From: T1Sed10-7 sp047921175 | GTDB taxonomy: Bacteria; Actinomycetota; Nitriliruptoria; Nitriliruptorales; Nitriliruptoraceae | DNA: 14,510 bases | Direction of reading: 5' to 3' | NCBI GenBank assembly: GCA_047921175.1 | Contig: JBLRWQ010000071.1 | Location: 1 to 14,510, forward strand | Part shown: positions 7,389 to 13,392 of the stretch, one piece after another | Position numbering within the stretch: position 1 is the first letter of the stretch | Layout of the letters: the number at the start of each line of letters is the position of its first letter | Position numbers and translations under genes: made by a program | The notes under the pieces: model-generated | The model's input: the letters and a program-made list of their open reading frames with translations, nothing else | The model's database searches: none | What the model was told of the DNA's origin: nothing

Positions 7389-8891
7389 TCACCCGGGGTC
7401 GTCGTCTGCGGCCGGGAGCGAGCCCTGCCAGGCTGCTGCTCGGGCTCCCCGCTGCCGGCGGGACGGGCCTGTCCGTGGCGCTGAGGTGCGCGGCGACGAC
7501 GTCCCTCCGGGCGGCGCTGAGGTGCCAGCAACGGCACGTCGGGTAGCGCGTGGCCTGCCCCGGTCCATCGCCGGGCCGCCGTCGCGTGCCTCGCTCGGTC
7601 GATCGCGGCCGTCACCAGGGGTCGTCCGCCGGGCCTGATCGGGTGCAGCGTCTGCGTTCCGAGCGACGGGAGCGGCCCCGTCCGGCGCCTCGAAGCGGAC
7701 GCGATCGCCCGCGACGACGATGCGGTAGCCACCGCGGTCGACGTGGCGGTGGTGACGGCGGCAGAGCAGGGTCGCGTTGTCCGGGGCCAAGCGGCCGCCA
7801 CGCTCGAAGGGGGTGTGGCCGTGGGCAACGTCGCACCAGGAGGACGGCGCATCACAACCGGGCCAGGTGCAGCCACCGTCGCGGGCGAGCAGCGCGCGCC
7901 AGAGGCCGCTCGGGACCGTCCGGACCGACTCTGACGCCTCGAGCGGGGTGCCGTCGGGGGCCAGGACGACCCGGGACCACGAACAGTCCGCGAGCAGGTG
8001 GCGGAGGTCGTCGAGCAGGACCGGCTGTCCGGATCCCAGCCGCGCGATCCCGTCAGCACCGAGCTCGAGCTGGTCGGTGGTAACCGTGATGATCACGTGC
8101 GGCCGGACCCCGTGCTGTGTGCCTGCGGTCCCGGCGCGGAGCGCCGTCGTGCACAGTTGCTCGAACGCATCCGCGCCGCGTTGCTCCGGGGTCCGGTGCT
8201 CGCCGGGGGCGTCGGCGGTGCGGAACGCGTCCAGGGCGACCCGGGCGGACTCCGCCGCGGTGCCGTAGAGCAGGCCGGAGAAGGCGAACCCCCCATCGGG
8301 GGTGTCGTAGGCCGTCACCCGCCGCGACTCCTGGCGGCGTCGTTCGGCGGCATCGGCCGCGAGTGGGGCCTGGCGGGCCAGCAGTTCGCGGGCATGGCGG
8401 CCGAGCACGGTGGGGTTGACGCGGCGCGCGACGGTGAGGAGCTGCTGCTCCGCCGCGTCGCGCTGGTCATCGTCCACCATCGCGTCGAGCGTCTCCGCGA
8501 TCAGGCGGACGTGGGATGCGCTGATCTCCCCCGCGGCGAACGCCGCACCGGTCGACGGATAGCAGGTCGCGGCCTGCCCGGCCTGCGCATCGAGCTTCGT
8601 GGCGGACGGTGTGGCGTTGGTCCGCTCGGCCACGTCGTTGCGCAGGCGCCGCCGCGCGCGGTCACGCGGGCCGGGGTCGTCGATGGGGCGGGTGCAGCGC
8701 CGCTCCAGCTCGGCGACGATCCGGGCCCGCTCTGCGGAGAGTCGCGACACGGCCCGGTGGAGCCGGTCGACCCGGCCGAGCAGCGCGGGCCCGTCGAACA
8801 CAGCGAGGTCGGCGCCGACCACCTCGGTGATCACCCCGTCGAGCCGGTCGAGGTCCGGTGCGAGCACGTCGGAGGGTGCGGTCGTCATCAT
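7389..8891 (-). CDS. DUF222 (13E12 repeat family) protein with C-terminal HNH endonuclease domain
   Basis: A 500-residue protein of the actinobacterial 13E12/REP family. An N-terminal DUF222 helical region (~5-310) includes AGEISASHVRLIAETL. The HNH zinc/metal nuclease module (~335-390) reads CTWPGC (341-346), CDVAHGHTPFERGGR (353-367), N372, LLCRRHHRHV (375-384). The first histidine block is AHGH in place of the commoner HH. After ~400 the chain is Arg/Pro/Ala/Gly-rich and probably disordered. The start is ATG 8889-8891 or the adjacent ATG 8886-8888, with GGAGGAG just upstream. A perfect LexA box lies ~60 bases upstream and a 13-codon leader ORF ends on the start codon. Family function is poorly known; several mycobacterial members are reported as SOS-box linked or DNA-damage inducible. 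No transposase is nearby, so I do not call it mobile. Confidence 0.9.
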   Translation of the reverse strand: MMTTAPSDVLAPDLDRLDGVITEVVGADLAVFDGPALLGRVDRLHRAVSRLSAERARIVAELERRCTRPIDDPGPRDRARRRLRNDVAERTNATPSATKLDAQAGQAATCYPSTGAAFAAGEISASHVRLIAETLDAMVDDDQRDAAEQQLLTVARRVNPTVLGRHARELLARQAPLAADAAERRRQESRRVTAYDTPDGGFAFSGLLYGTAAESARVALDAFRTADAPGEHRTPEQRGADAFEQLCTTALRAGTAGTQHGVRPHVIITVTTDQLELGADGIARLGSGQPVLLDDLRHLLADCSWSRVVLAPDGTPLEASESVRTVPSGLWRALLARDGGCTWPGCDAPSSWCDVAHGHTPFERGGRLAPDNATLLCRRHHRHVDRGGYRIVVAGDRVRFEAPDGAAPVARNADAAPDQARRTTPGDGRDRPSEARDGGPAMDRGRPRATRRAVAGTSAPPGGTSSPRTSAPRTGPSRRQRGARAAAWQGSLPAADDDPG

Positions 8892-8929
8892 CGCTCCTCC
8901 CGTGGTGTGCGCGTGGGCGGCAGCCCCAT
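8888..8929 (-). CDS. Possible 13-codon leader peptide coupled to the HNH gene
   Basis: Minus-strand ATG at 8927-8929 encodes MGLPPTRTPREER and stops with TGA at 8888-8890, overlapping the HNH ATG in an ATGA arrangement. A full GGAGGT (8937-8942) stands seven bases before it, better than most starts in this window. The ORF contains the HNH gene's own GGAGGAG. This layout suits translational coupling or a leader peptide. Against it: if the TATACC at 8946-8951 is the -10 box, the transcript would begin inside this GGAGGT. Real translation is unproven. Confidence 0.38.
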   Translation of the reverse strand: MGLPPTRTPREER

Positions 8930-8945
8930 CGCCGGCACCTCCGAA

Positions 8946-8972
8946 GGTATACGAACAGATGTTCGATAGCAA
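8946..8972 (-). promoter_or_regulatory. Candidate promoter of the HNH gene with embedded operator
   Basis: Reading the minus strand, TTGCTA (8967-8972) is followed after 15 bases by TATACC (8946-8951). The spacer is one or two bases shorter than ideal. The whole spacer is occupied by the LexA-type palindrome, so a bound repressor would exclude RNA polymerase. This is the most A/T-rich patch in the neighbourhood. Predicted transcription start is around 8939. Confidence 0.45.
8952..8965. promoter_or_regulatory. LexA (SOS) box
   Basis: CGAACAGATGTTCG is a perfect match to the CGAAC-N4-GTTCG operator of Gram-positive and actinobacterial LexA. It is a 6-bp inverted repeat (CGAACA/TGTTCG) around GA. 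It lies ~60 bases upstream of the HNH start, between its candidate -35 and -10 boxes. I infer that LexA represses the HNH gene and that DNA damage derepresses it. Confidence 0.78.
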
Positions 8973-9030
8973 GAGGTGTCTCGGCAGGATGTGGAAAGCC
9001 GCGCGATCACCTGCAGTGGCACGACGATCG

Positions 9031-9069
9031 CGCCCGAGGCCGACGCCCGAGGCCGACGCCCGAGGCCGA
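9031..9069. repeat. Three perfect 13-bp tandem repeats
   Basis: CGCCCGAGGCCGA occurs three times head to tail in the gap between the SRPBCC stop codon and the HNH promoter, followed by the related CGACGGGCGG. The length is not a multiple of three and the region is intergenic. It looks like a slippage-prone GC-rich minisatellite; I see no known binding motif in it. Confidence 0.8.
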
Positions 9070-9084
9070 CGACGGGCGGGGTCC

Positions 9085-9561
9085 TCAGCTCTCGGCCGGC
9101 AGCGGGTCCCCGCCTGCCAGCCGTGCCAGGTCCTCGCCCGCGCGCACCAGGCGCTCCCGACCGGCGGAGCGCGTGCCGCTGCGCAGGATCGGCTCGATCG
9201 GCTTGAACAGCAGGGAGCGGACCGCGAGCGACACGTCGTAGCAGGACCGACTGCCCTGCGGGTCGGGATCGATCGTGAAGACCCCATGGCCCCCCAGCGG
9301 GCCGTCCGAGACGACGACGTCGAGGCGGCTCGGCTGCTGCTGGTCCACGACCTCCAGCGTCGTGATGAGCGGTCGGAGCGGCGGCCGGGTCGAGAAGGTC
9401 AGGCGCGCGGCGGCGATGCCGTGGGTGGACGGCTCGACCAGCTGGACGGCACTGATCGCCGGCCACCACTCGGGCCAGGTCTCGAGGTCGACCAGGACCT
9501 CCCAGACATCCTCGACGTCGGCGGTGTTGCGCCAGCATCCCCGTATCTCGATCGCGCCCAT
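9085..9561 (-). CDS. SRPBCC/START-like (polyketide cyclase-dehydrase family) protein
   Basis: 158 residues, the usual size of a single SRPBCC domain, a helix-grip fold that encloses a hydrophobic ligand. The start MGAIEIRGCWRNTADVEDVWEVLVDLETWPEWWPAI is the typical first strand, helix and Trp-rich turn. The alternating pattern in the middle and the long C-terminal helix (LRSGTRSAGRERLVRAGEDLARLA) also fit. ATG at 9559-9561 has AGGAGG five bases upstream. No signal peptide or membrane helix is seen, so it is probably cytoplasmic. Ligand and pathway cannot be told: family members include lipid carriers, cyclases and stress proteins. It is co-oriented with the HNH gene, but 193 bp and a separate promoter stand between them. 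Confidence 0.85.
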   Translation of the reverse strand: MGAIEIRGCWRNTADVEDVWEVLVDLETWPEWWPAISAVQLVEPSTHGIAAARLTFSTRPPLRPLITTLEVVDQQQPSRLDVVVSDGPLGGHGVFTIDPDPQGSRSCYDVSLAVRSLLFKPIEPILRSGTRSAGRERLVRAGEDLARLAGGDPLPAES

Positions 9562-9623
9562 CCCGCCCTCCTCTCCTGCCCCAGGCTGGCGGCACGGTAA
9601 CCGGTCGCCGAGCTACCGGGGCA

Positions 9624-9637
9624 GCCCCGGCCGGGGC
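9624..9637. repeat. 14-bp perfect palindrome
   Basis: GCCCCGGCCGGGGC lies between the divergent SRPBCC gene and tRNA-Thr, about 65 bases from each. It could be an operator, but in DNA this GC-rich short perfect palindromes also arise by chance. Confidence 0.4.
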
Positions 9638-9662
9638 CGGTCCGGTGGCGCCCACGGCCGGC

Positions 9663-9691
9663 TGCCGAGCCCGAAGCGGTGCCGCTACCCT
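9663..9691 (+). promoter_or_regulatory. Candidate tRNA-Thr promoter
   Basis: TACCCT (9686-9691) fits a TANNNT -10 box, with TGCCGA (9663-9668) as a partial -35 at a 17-base spacing. The predicted transcript start near 9698 would leave about five bases of 5' leader before the tRNA. Confidence 0.38.
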
Positions 9692-9702
9692 CCGACCGCA
9701 AC

Positions 9703-9775
9703 GCTGGAGTAGCTCAGCCGGTAGAGCAATCGCCTCGTAAGCGATAGGTCAGGGGTTCGAGTCCCCTCTCCAGCT
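9703..9775 (+). tRNA. tRNA-Thr (anticodon CGT)
   Basis: A full 73-base cloverleaf: acceptor GCTGGAG/CTCCAGC, D-stem GCTC/GAGC, anticodon stem ATCGC/GCGAT with loop CTCGTAA (anticodon 9736-9738, reads ACG), variable AGGTC, and T-arm AGGGG-TTCGAGT-CCCCT. The discriminator base is T. CCA is not encoded (TCGA follows), so it must be added after transcription, as is common in actinobacteria. No integrase and no duplicated 3' end are seen, so it is not in use as an attachment site in this window. Confidence 0.96.
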
Positions 9776-9867
9776 CGACCACCGCCCGCTTCGCGCGACC
9801 TGTGGCCGCCGACGCTCGACGGTGACCGCGCCGGTCGTGCCGGTCGGTGCGCCACAGGGGGGCAGCC

Positions 9868-10755
9868 GTGCCCGTTGGCAGCGTCGGTGATGCGCAGCTG
9901 CGGCTCGCGCTCGACCACGTCCCGGCCTACGTCTTCATCAAGGACGGCGAAGGGCGCTACCTGTACGCGAACCGGGCCCTGCTGGAGCGCTTCGACCGCA
10001 CCGAGGAGGAGCTGCCGGGCGTCACCGACGCCGAGCTGTTCTCCGAGGCCACGGTGCGACGGCTGCAGGAGGTCGATCGCCGGGTCCTGGCGGGGGAGCA
10101 CACCCAGGGCGAGGTCGTCGTCGACGCGCTCGACGGCACCCGCCGGGTCTACTGGGAGGTCAAGACGCCGCTCCAGGCGCCGGACGGCGGCACGACCGGA
10201 CCACGGATCCTCGGCATCTCCACCGACATCACCGCCTACAAGCAGCTCGAGGAGCAGCTGTCGCGGGCGGCCATGGTCGACCCGCTCACCGACCTGCCCA
10301 ACCGCCGCCGTTTCCTGGAGCGGTTGGAGGAGGCGCTCGTCCGCAGCGACCGGACGCGCAGCTACGGCTGCCTGCTGTTCCTCGACGTCGACGGGTTCAA
10401 GGGCGTCAACGACACGCACGGTCATCTCGCCGGTGATCGCCTGCTGGTGCAGGTGGCGACGCGCATCAGAGGTCTGGTGCGCCGCGCCGACCACGTCGCA
10501 CGGTTGGGTGGGGACGAGTTCGTGGTGCTCTCGGAGGATCTCGGGGAGGAGGAGCCGGACGCCCACGTCCGGGCAGGCCGGATCGCGGACAAGCTCCGTC
10601 GCGGTGTGGCGGGCACCTACGACCTCGGCGACGTGCACCAGGCGGTGCGCGTCAGCGTCGGTGCGGCCCTGTTCCGCGGGCTCGAGCGATCGATCGACGA
10701 GGTGCTCAGCGCCGCGGACGCCCGGATGTACGAGGACAAGCGCGGCGAGCACTGA
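9868..10755 (+). CDS. PAS-GGDEF diguanylate cyclase
   Basis: Makes the second messenger c-di-GMP from two GTP. The chosen GTG at 9868 gives 295 residues and has a G-run (9855-9862) as Shine-Dalgarno; an in-frame GTG at 9847 lacks one. Residues ~5-118 are a PAS sensor domain (LDHVPAYVFIKDGEGRYLYAN through GISTDITAYKQLEEQL). The GGDEF domain spans ~128-290: DPLTDLPNRRRF, the metal site FLDVDGFKGVNDTHGHLAGD, and intact GGDEF at 214-218. RRAD at 205-208 is the RxxD inhibitory site at the right five-residue spacing, so product inhibition is likely. No membrane helix or signal peptide is present, so it acts in the cytoplasm. No EAL or HD-GYP domain is attached. The PAS ligand is unknown. It lies 92 bp after tRNA-Thr. 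Confidence 0.93.
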   Translation: MPVGSVGDAQLRLALDHVPAYVFIKDGEGRYLYANRALLERFDRTEEELPGVTDAELFSEATVRRLQEVDRRVLAGEHTQGEVVVDALDGTRRVYWEVKTPLQAPDGGTTGPRILGISTDITAYKQLEEQLSRAAMVDPLTDLPNRRRFLERLEEALVRSDRTRSYGCLLFLDVDGFKGVNDTHGHLAGDRLLVQVATRIRGLVRRADHVARLGGDEFVVLSEDLGEEEPDAHVRAGRIADKLRRGVAGTYDLGDVHQAVRVSVGAALFRGLERSIDEVLSAADARMYEDKRGEH

Positions 10756-10828
10756 GCGCTGCCGCGAGGTCCGCGCCCCCGCCCCCCGCTCCGCGACAAC
10801 CGACGCACCCGGCGCGCCGACCGCCGTG

Positions 10829-10870
10829 CCACACTGCCACCTCGATCCCGGCACCGAGGTGGCAGTGTGG
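10829..10870. promoter_or_regulatory. Perfect 16-bp inverted repeat over the RBS and start codon of the next gene
   Basis: CCACACTGCCACCTCG (10829-10844) and its exact reverse complement (10855-10870) flank a 10-base loop. The right arm contains the GAGGT Shine-Dalgarno (10856-10860) and the GTG start (10867-10869) of the FMN-binding protein gene. In RNA it would form a very stable hairpin hiding both. It lies 73 bp after the diguanylate cyclase stop and has no T-run. It may be an RBS-sequestering switch, a dyad operator, or a terminator of the upstream gene. Confidence 0.85.
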
Positions 10871-11340
10871 AGGTCGTATCCGGCCCCTGGGACCGCGCGC
10901 GGGTCGCCGCCTGGCTGGACCAGGCGCGCATCCCCGTCCGGCTCGCGGTGCTCGCGCCCCGCGGGCCGCTGGTCGTCTCCCTGTGGTTCCGGTTCGACGG
11001 CGAGGCCCTGTGGTGCGCCACCCGCGACACCGCGGACATCGTCGGCCACATCCGGGCCGACCCGCGGGTCGGTCTCGAGGTCGCGGGCGACCTGCCGCCC
11101 TACCGCGGCGTCCGCGGGACCGGACGTGTCGCGCTCAGGCCCGAGGCCGGCGTCGCCACCCTCGACACGCTGCTGACGCGCTACCTCGATGCCCGCAACG
11201 CCGCCCTGGCGGACCGGTTGCGCGCCGGGGCGGCACGTGGCGAGGTGGCGCTCAGGATCGCGGCGCTCCGGCTCACGAGCTGGGACTTCTCCGGGCGGAT
11301 GCAGGCCCAGGACGGCGACGCGGTGCTGCCACCGCCCTGA
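10867..11340 (+). CDS. Pyridoxamine 5'-phosphate oxidase-like FMN-binding split-barrel protein
   Basis: 157 residues of the small flavin-binding split-barrel family. Recognisable parts are RIPVRLAVLAPRGPLVVSLWF (first strands), ALWCATRDTADIVGHIRADPRVGLEVA (flavin phosphate region) and PPYRGVRGTGRVAL (barrel strand). GTG at 10867 is chosen because GAGGT stands six bases before it and no other in-frame start fits; no signal peptide is seen. Members use FMN, F420 or haem and many have no assigned reaction, so I give no substrate. True PdxH is longer (about 210 residues) with a conserved C-terminus absent here. Its start lies inside the perfect inverted repeat at 10829-10870, suggesting post-transcriptional control. 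Confidence 0.82.
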   Translation: MEVVSGPWDRARVAAWLDQARIPVRLAVLAPRGPLVVSLWFRFDGEALWCATRDTADIVGHIRADPRVGLEVAGDLPPYRGVRGTGRVALRPEAGVATLDTLLTRYLDARNAALADRLRAGAARGEVALRIAALRLTSWDFSGRMQAQDGDAVLPPP

Positions 11341-11489
11341 CCGCCGGGTACGAGCACCGAACCCTCGCGCCCCGCCTCCGCCGCCACACCCCTCACCCCC
11401 GCAACGCCGCCCCCGACCGCGGTGCGTGCCCACCCGTCGCACCGCACCCTTCCCCCGGGCCGACCTGGCACTTGCGCGCGACAGGCCGA

Positions 11490-11519
11490 TACCTTCCGCC
11501 CGGCCGTGCGCACGCACGG
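11490..11519 (+). promoter_or_regulatory. Candidate ABC-operon promoter with downstream palindrome
   Basis: TACCTT (11490-11495) is a TANNNT-type -10 box; no properly spaced -35 is clear. Starting nine bases later, CCGTGCG-CA-CGCACGG (11504-11519) is a perfect 7-bp inverted repeat that would sit at about +2 to +17. This is a good place for a repressor operator or a 5' hairpin. The upstream spacer (11341-11470) is pyrimidine-rich with no gene. A small GCCCC-GAC-GGGGC hairpin (11533-11545) follows just before the Shine-Dalgarno. Confidence 0.42.
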
Positions 11520-11563
11520 TGGTGGACGATGAGCCCCGACGGGGCCGACGAGGAGGATGCGCC

Positions 11564-12520
11564 ATGGTGCGCAGGAACCTGCGCCGCAGTGTGGCCGCGA
11601 TGGCCGCGCTCGCGCTGGTCGCGGCCGCGTGCGGCGGCGACGACGAGCCCGACGTCGACGACACCGAGGTGGAGGACACCGAGGACGCCGACGTCACCGA
11701 CGACACCGACGAGAGCGACGACACCGACGCCACCGAGGAGGAGGCCGAGGAGGAGGCCGCCGGGATCGAAGGCTGCGCCATCGAGGACCTCAACCTGCTC
11801 GAGCCGGGCCAGCTGACGGTCGGGACCGGTGACCCGGTCTTCCCGCCCTGGATGCTGAACGACGACCCCGCCGGTGGTGAGGGCTTCGAGAACGGCATCG
11901 TCTACGCGCTCGCCGAGGAGCTCGGCTTCGCGGCCGAGGACGTGGTGTGGGTCGGCCAGACCTTCGAGGAGGCCATCGCCCCGGGCACCAAGCCCTACGA
12001 CTTCGCGATCCAGCAGATCTCGGTGACCGAGGAGCGCCAGGAGATCGTCGACTTCTCGCTGGTCTACTACCAGCCGGACAAGGCGCTGCTGGCGCTGCCG
12101 GACTCGCCGGTGGTCGGCGCGACGACGCTGGAGGAGCTGCGCGACGCCAACTGGGGCGCCACGCTCGGCACCACCGACCTCGACTACATCGAGAACATCA
12201 TCGGTGCCGAGGGCGTGGCGGTCTTCGACGACCAGGCCACCACCTTCCAGGCGCTGCTCGGCGGCAACATCGACGCCACCGTGGTCGCCTTCCCGACCGC
12301 GCTGTTCGCGACCGCCGTGCAGATCCCGGAGGCCGACATCGTCGCCTCGCTGCCGGCCGACCCGAACGACACCGGCCACGGCCTGCTGTTCGAGCTCGGC
12401 AACCCGCTGGTCGACTGCATCGACCAGGGGCTCGAGCGCATCATCGAGGCGGGCGTCATCGACGCGCTCATCGACCAGTACCTCATCGGCGATGCCGACG
12501 TGGTGGAGATCACCGGGTGA
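11564..12520 (+). CDS. Polar amino-acid ABC transporter substrate-binding lipoprotein
   Basis: 318 residues. ATG at 11564 has GGAGG seven bases upstream. The N-terminus is a lipoprotein signal: basic MVRRNLRR, hydrophobic stretch, and VAAAC with the lipidated Cys23. Residues 26-66 form an Asp/Glu/Thr linker (25 of 41 acidic, none basic) that would hold the domain off the membrane. A family-3 periplasmic-type binding domain fills ~77-318: LTVGTGDPVFPPW, GFENGIVYALAEELGF, FAIQQISVTEERQEIVDFS, and GTTDLDYIENII. Cys71 and Cys285 may form a disulfide. The domain type suggests glutamate, glutamine or another polar amino acid; the ligand cannot be fixed. After Cys23 only five Lys/Arg occur, a very acidic surface typical of salt-adapted secreted proteins. 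The stop overlaps the permease start (GTGA). Confidence 0.93.
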   Translation: MVRRNLRRSVAAMAALALVAAACGGDDEPDVDDTEVEDTEDADVTDDTDESDDTDATEEEAEEEAAGIEGCAIEDLNLLEPGQLTVGTGDPVFPPWMLNDDPAGGEGFENGIVYALAEELGFAAEDVVWVGQTFEEAIAPGTKPYDFAIQQISVTEERQEIVDFSLVYYQPDKALLALPDSPVVGATTLEELRDANWGATLGTTDLDYIENIIGAEGVAVFDDQATTFQALLGGNIDATVVAFPTALFATAVQIPEADIVASLPADPNDTGHGLLFELGNPLVDCIDQGLERIIEAGVIDALIDQYLIGDADVVEITG

Positions 12521-13392
12521 GTGACGAGCGCGCCGCGCCAGCGGATCCGGCGCGGCGCGCTGGTCCCCGCCCACCGGTCAAGGTCACGCTGACGCCCAAG
12601 GAGCGCTACCTCCCGGCGGCGATCAGCGTGGTCTCCACCGTGGTGGTGTTCGGGCTGCTGTTCCGGGTCATCACCTCGGCGGAGAACTGGCCCCTGATCC
12701 AGCGTCAGTTCTTCAACGTCGACGCCATGCGGGACTCGTTCCCGTTGGTGCTGCGCGGGTTCGGCGTGAACATGGCGATGTGGGCCATCGCGCTGGTGGT
12801 CATCGCCATCCTCGGGATCCTGATCGCGGTCTTCCGCTCGTTGACGGGTCCATGGGCCGCGCCGCTGCGCGTGTTCGCGGTCCTCTACATCGACCTGCTG
12901 CGCGGGATGCCCTCGATCCTGCTGGTGCTGCTGATCGGCCTCGGGGTGCCGGCGCTGAACCTGTCCGGCGTCACGGACAGCCGGCTGTTCTGGGGCTCGG
13001 TGGCGCTGGTGCTGGGCTACAGCGCCTACACCTCGGAGGTCTACCGCTCGGGCATCGAGGCGGTCCCCGACGGCCAGCGCGCCGCGGCCAAGGCGCTCGG
13101 GCTCACCCAGTGGCAGACCCTGCGGCACTCGATCCTGCCGCAGGCGGTCCGCAACGTGATCCCGGCCCTGCTCAACCTCGCCGTCGCGCTGCAGAAGGAC
13201 GTCGCGCTGCTGTCGGTGATCGGGGTCCGTGAGGCCGTCCGTGAGGCGCAGATCTTCACGGCGCGGACCTTCAACTTCTCGTCCTACCTGGTGGCGACGG
13301 GGCTGTTCCTGCTGGCCACGATCCCGATGGCGCGGTTCACCGACTGGGTCACCCGTCGGGACCAGGAGCGCCGGCTCCAGAGGACGCTGTGA
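12517..13392 (+). CDS. Polar amino-acid ABC transporter permease (HisM/GlnP type)
   Basis: Forms the membrane channel of the importer. GTG at 12517 overlaps the previous stop as GTGA, with GGAG eight bases upstream. In 291 residues I see a cytoplasmic Pro/Arg tail (~1-30), a first helix (AAISVVSTVVVFGLLFRVI), three to four further hydrophobic helices (for example MWAIALVVIAILGILIAVF and SILLVLLIGLGV), and the EAA loop GIEAVPDGQRAAAKALGL from residue 179, which docks on the ATPase. A last helix near 260-280 precedes a basic C-terminus. Only one permease is encoded, so the transporter is probably a homodimer of this subunit. Ligand class follows the binding protein. Confidence 0.93.
   Translation: MSDERAAPADPARRAGPRPPVKVTLTPKERYLPAAISVVSTVVVFGLLFRVITSAENWPLIQRQFFNVDAMRDSFPLVLRGFGVNMAMWAIALVVIAILGILIAVFRSLTGPWAAPLRVFAVLYIDLLRGMPSILLVLLIGLGVPALNLSGVTDSRLFWGSVALVLGYSAYTSEVYRSGIEAVPDGQRAAAKALGLTQWQTLRHSILPQAVRNVIPALLNLAVALQKDVALLSVIGVREAVREAQIFTARTFNFSSYLVATGLFLLATIPMARFTDWVTRRDQERRLQRTL

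Noticed and set aside
7389..8891. HNH/DUF222 gene as an intron or homing element
   Set aside because: It is a free-standing gene between intact neighbours, with no interrupted host gene and no ribozyme-like structure recognised.
9703..9775. tRNA-Thr as an integration site for a mobile element
   Set aside because: No integrase, no direct repeat of the tRNA 3' end, and flanking genes look like normal chromosome.
11466..11477. Sigma-54 promoter (TGGCAC followed by TTGC)
   Set aside because: The two elements are adjacent, while sigma-54 sites need about five bases between them.
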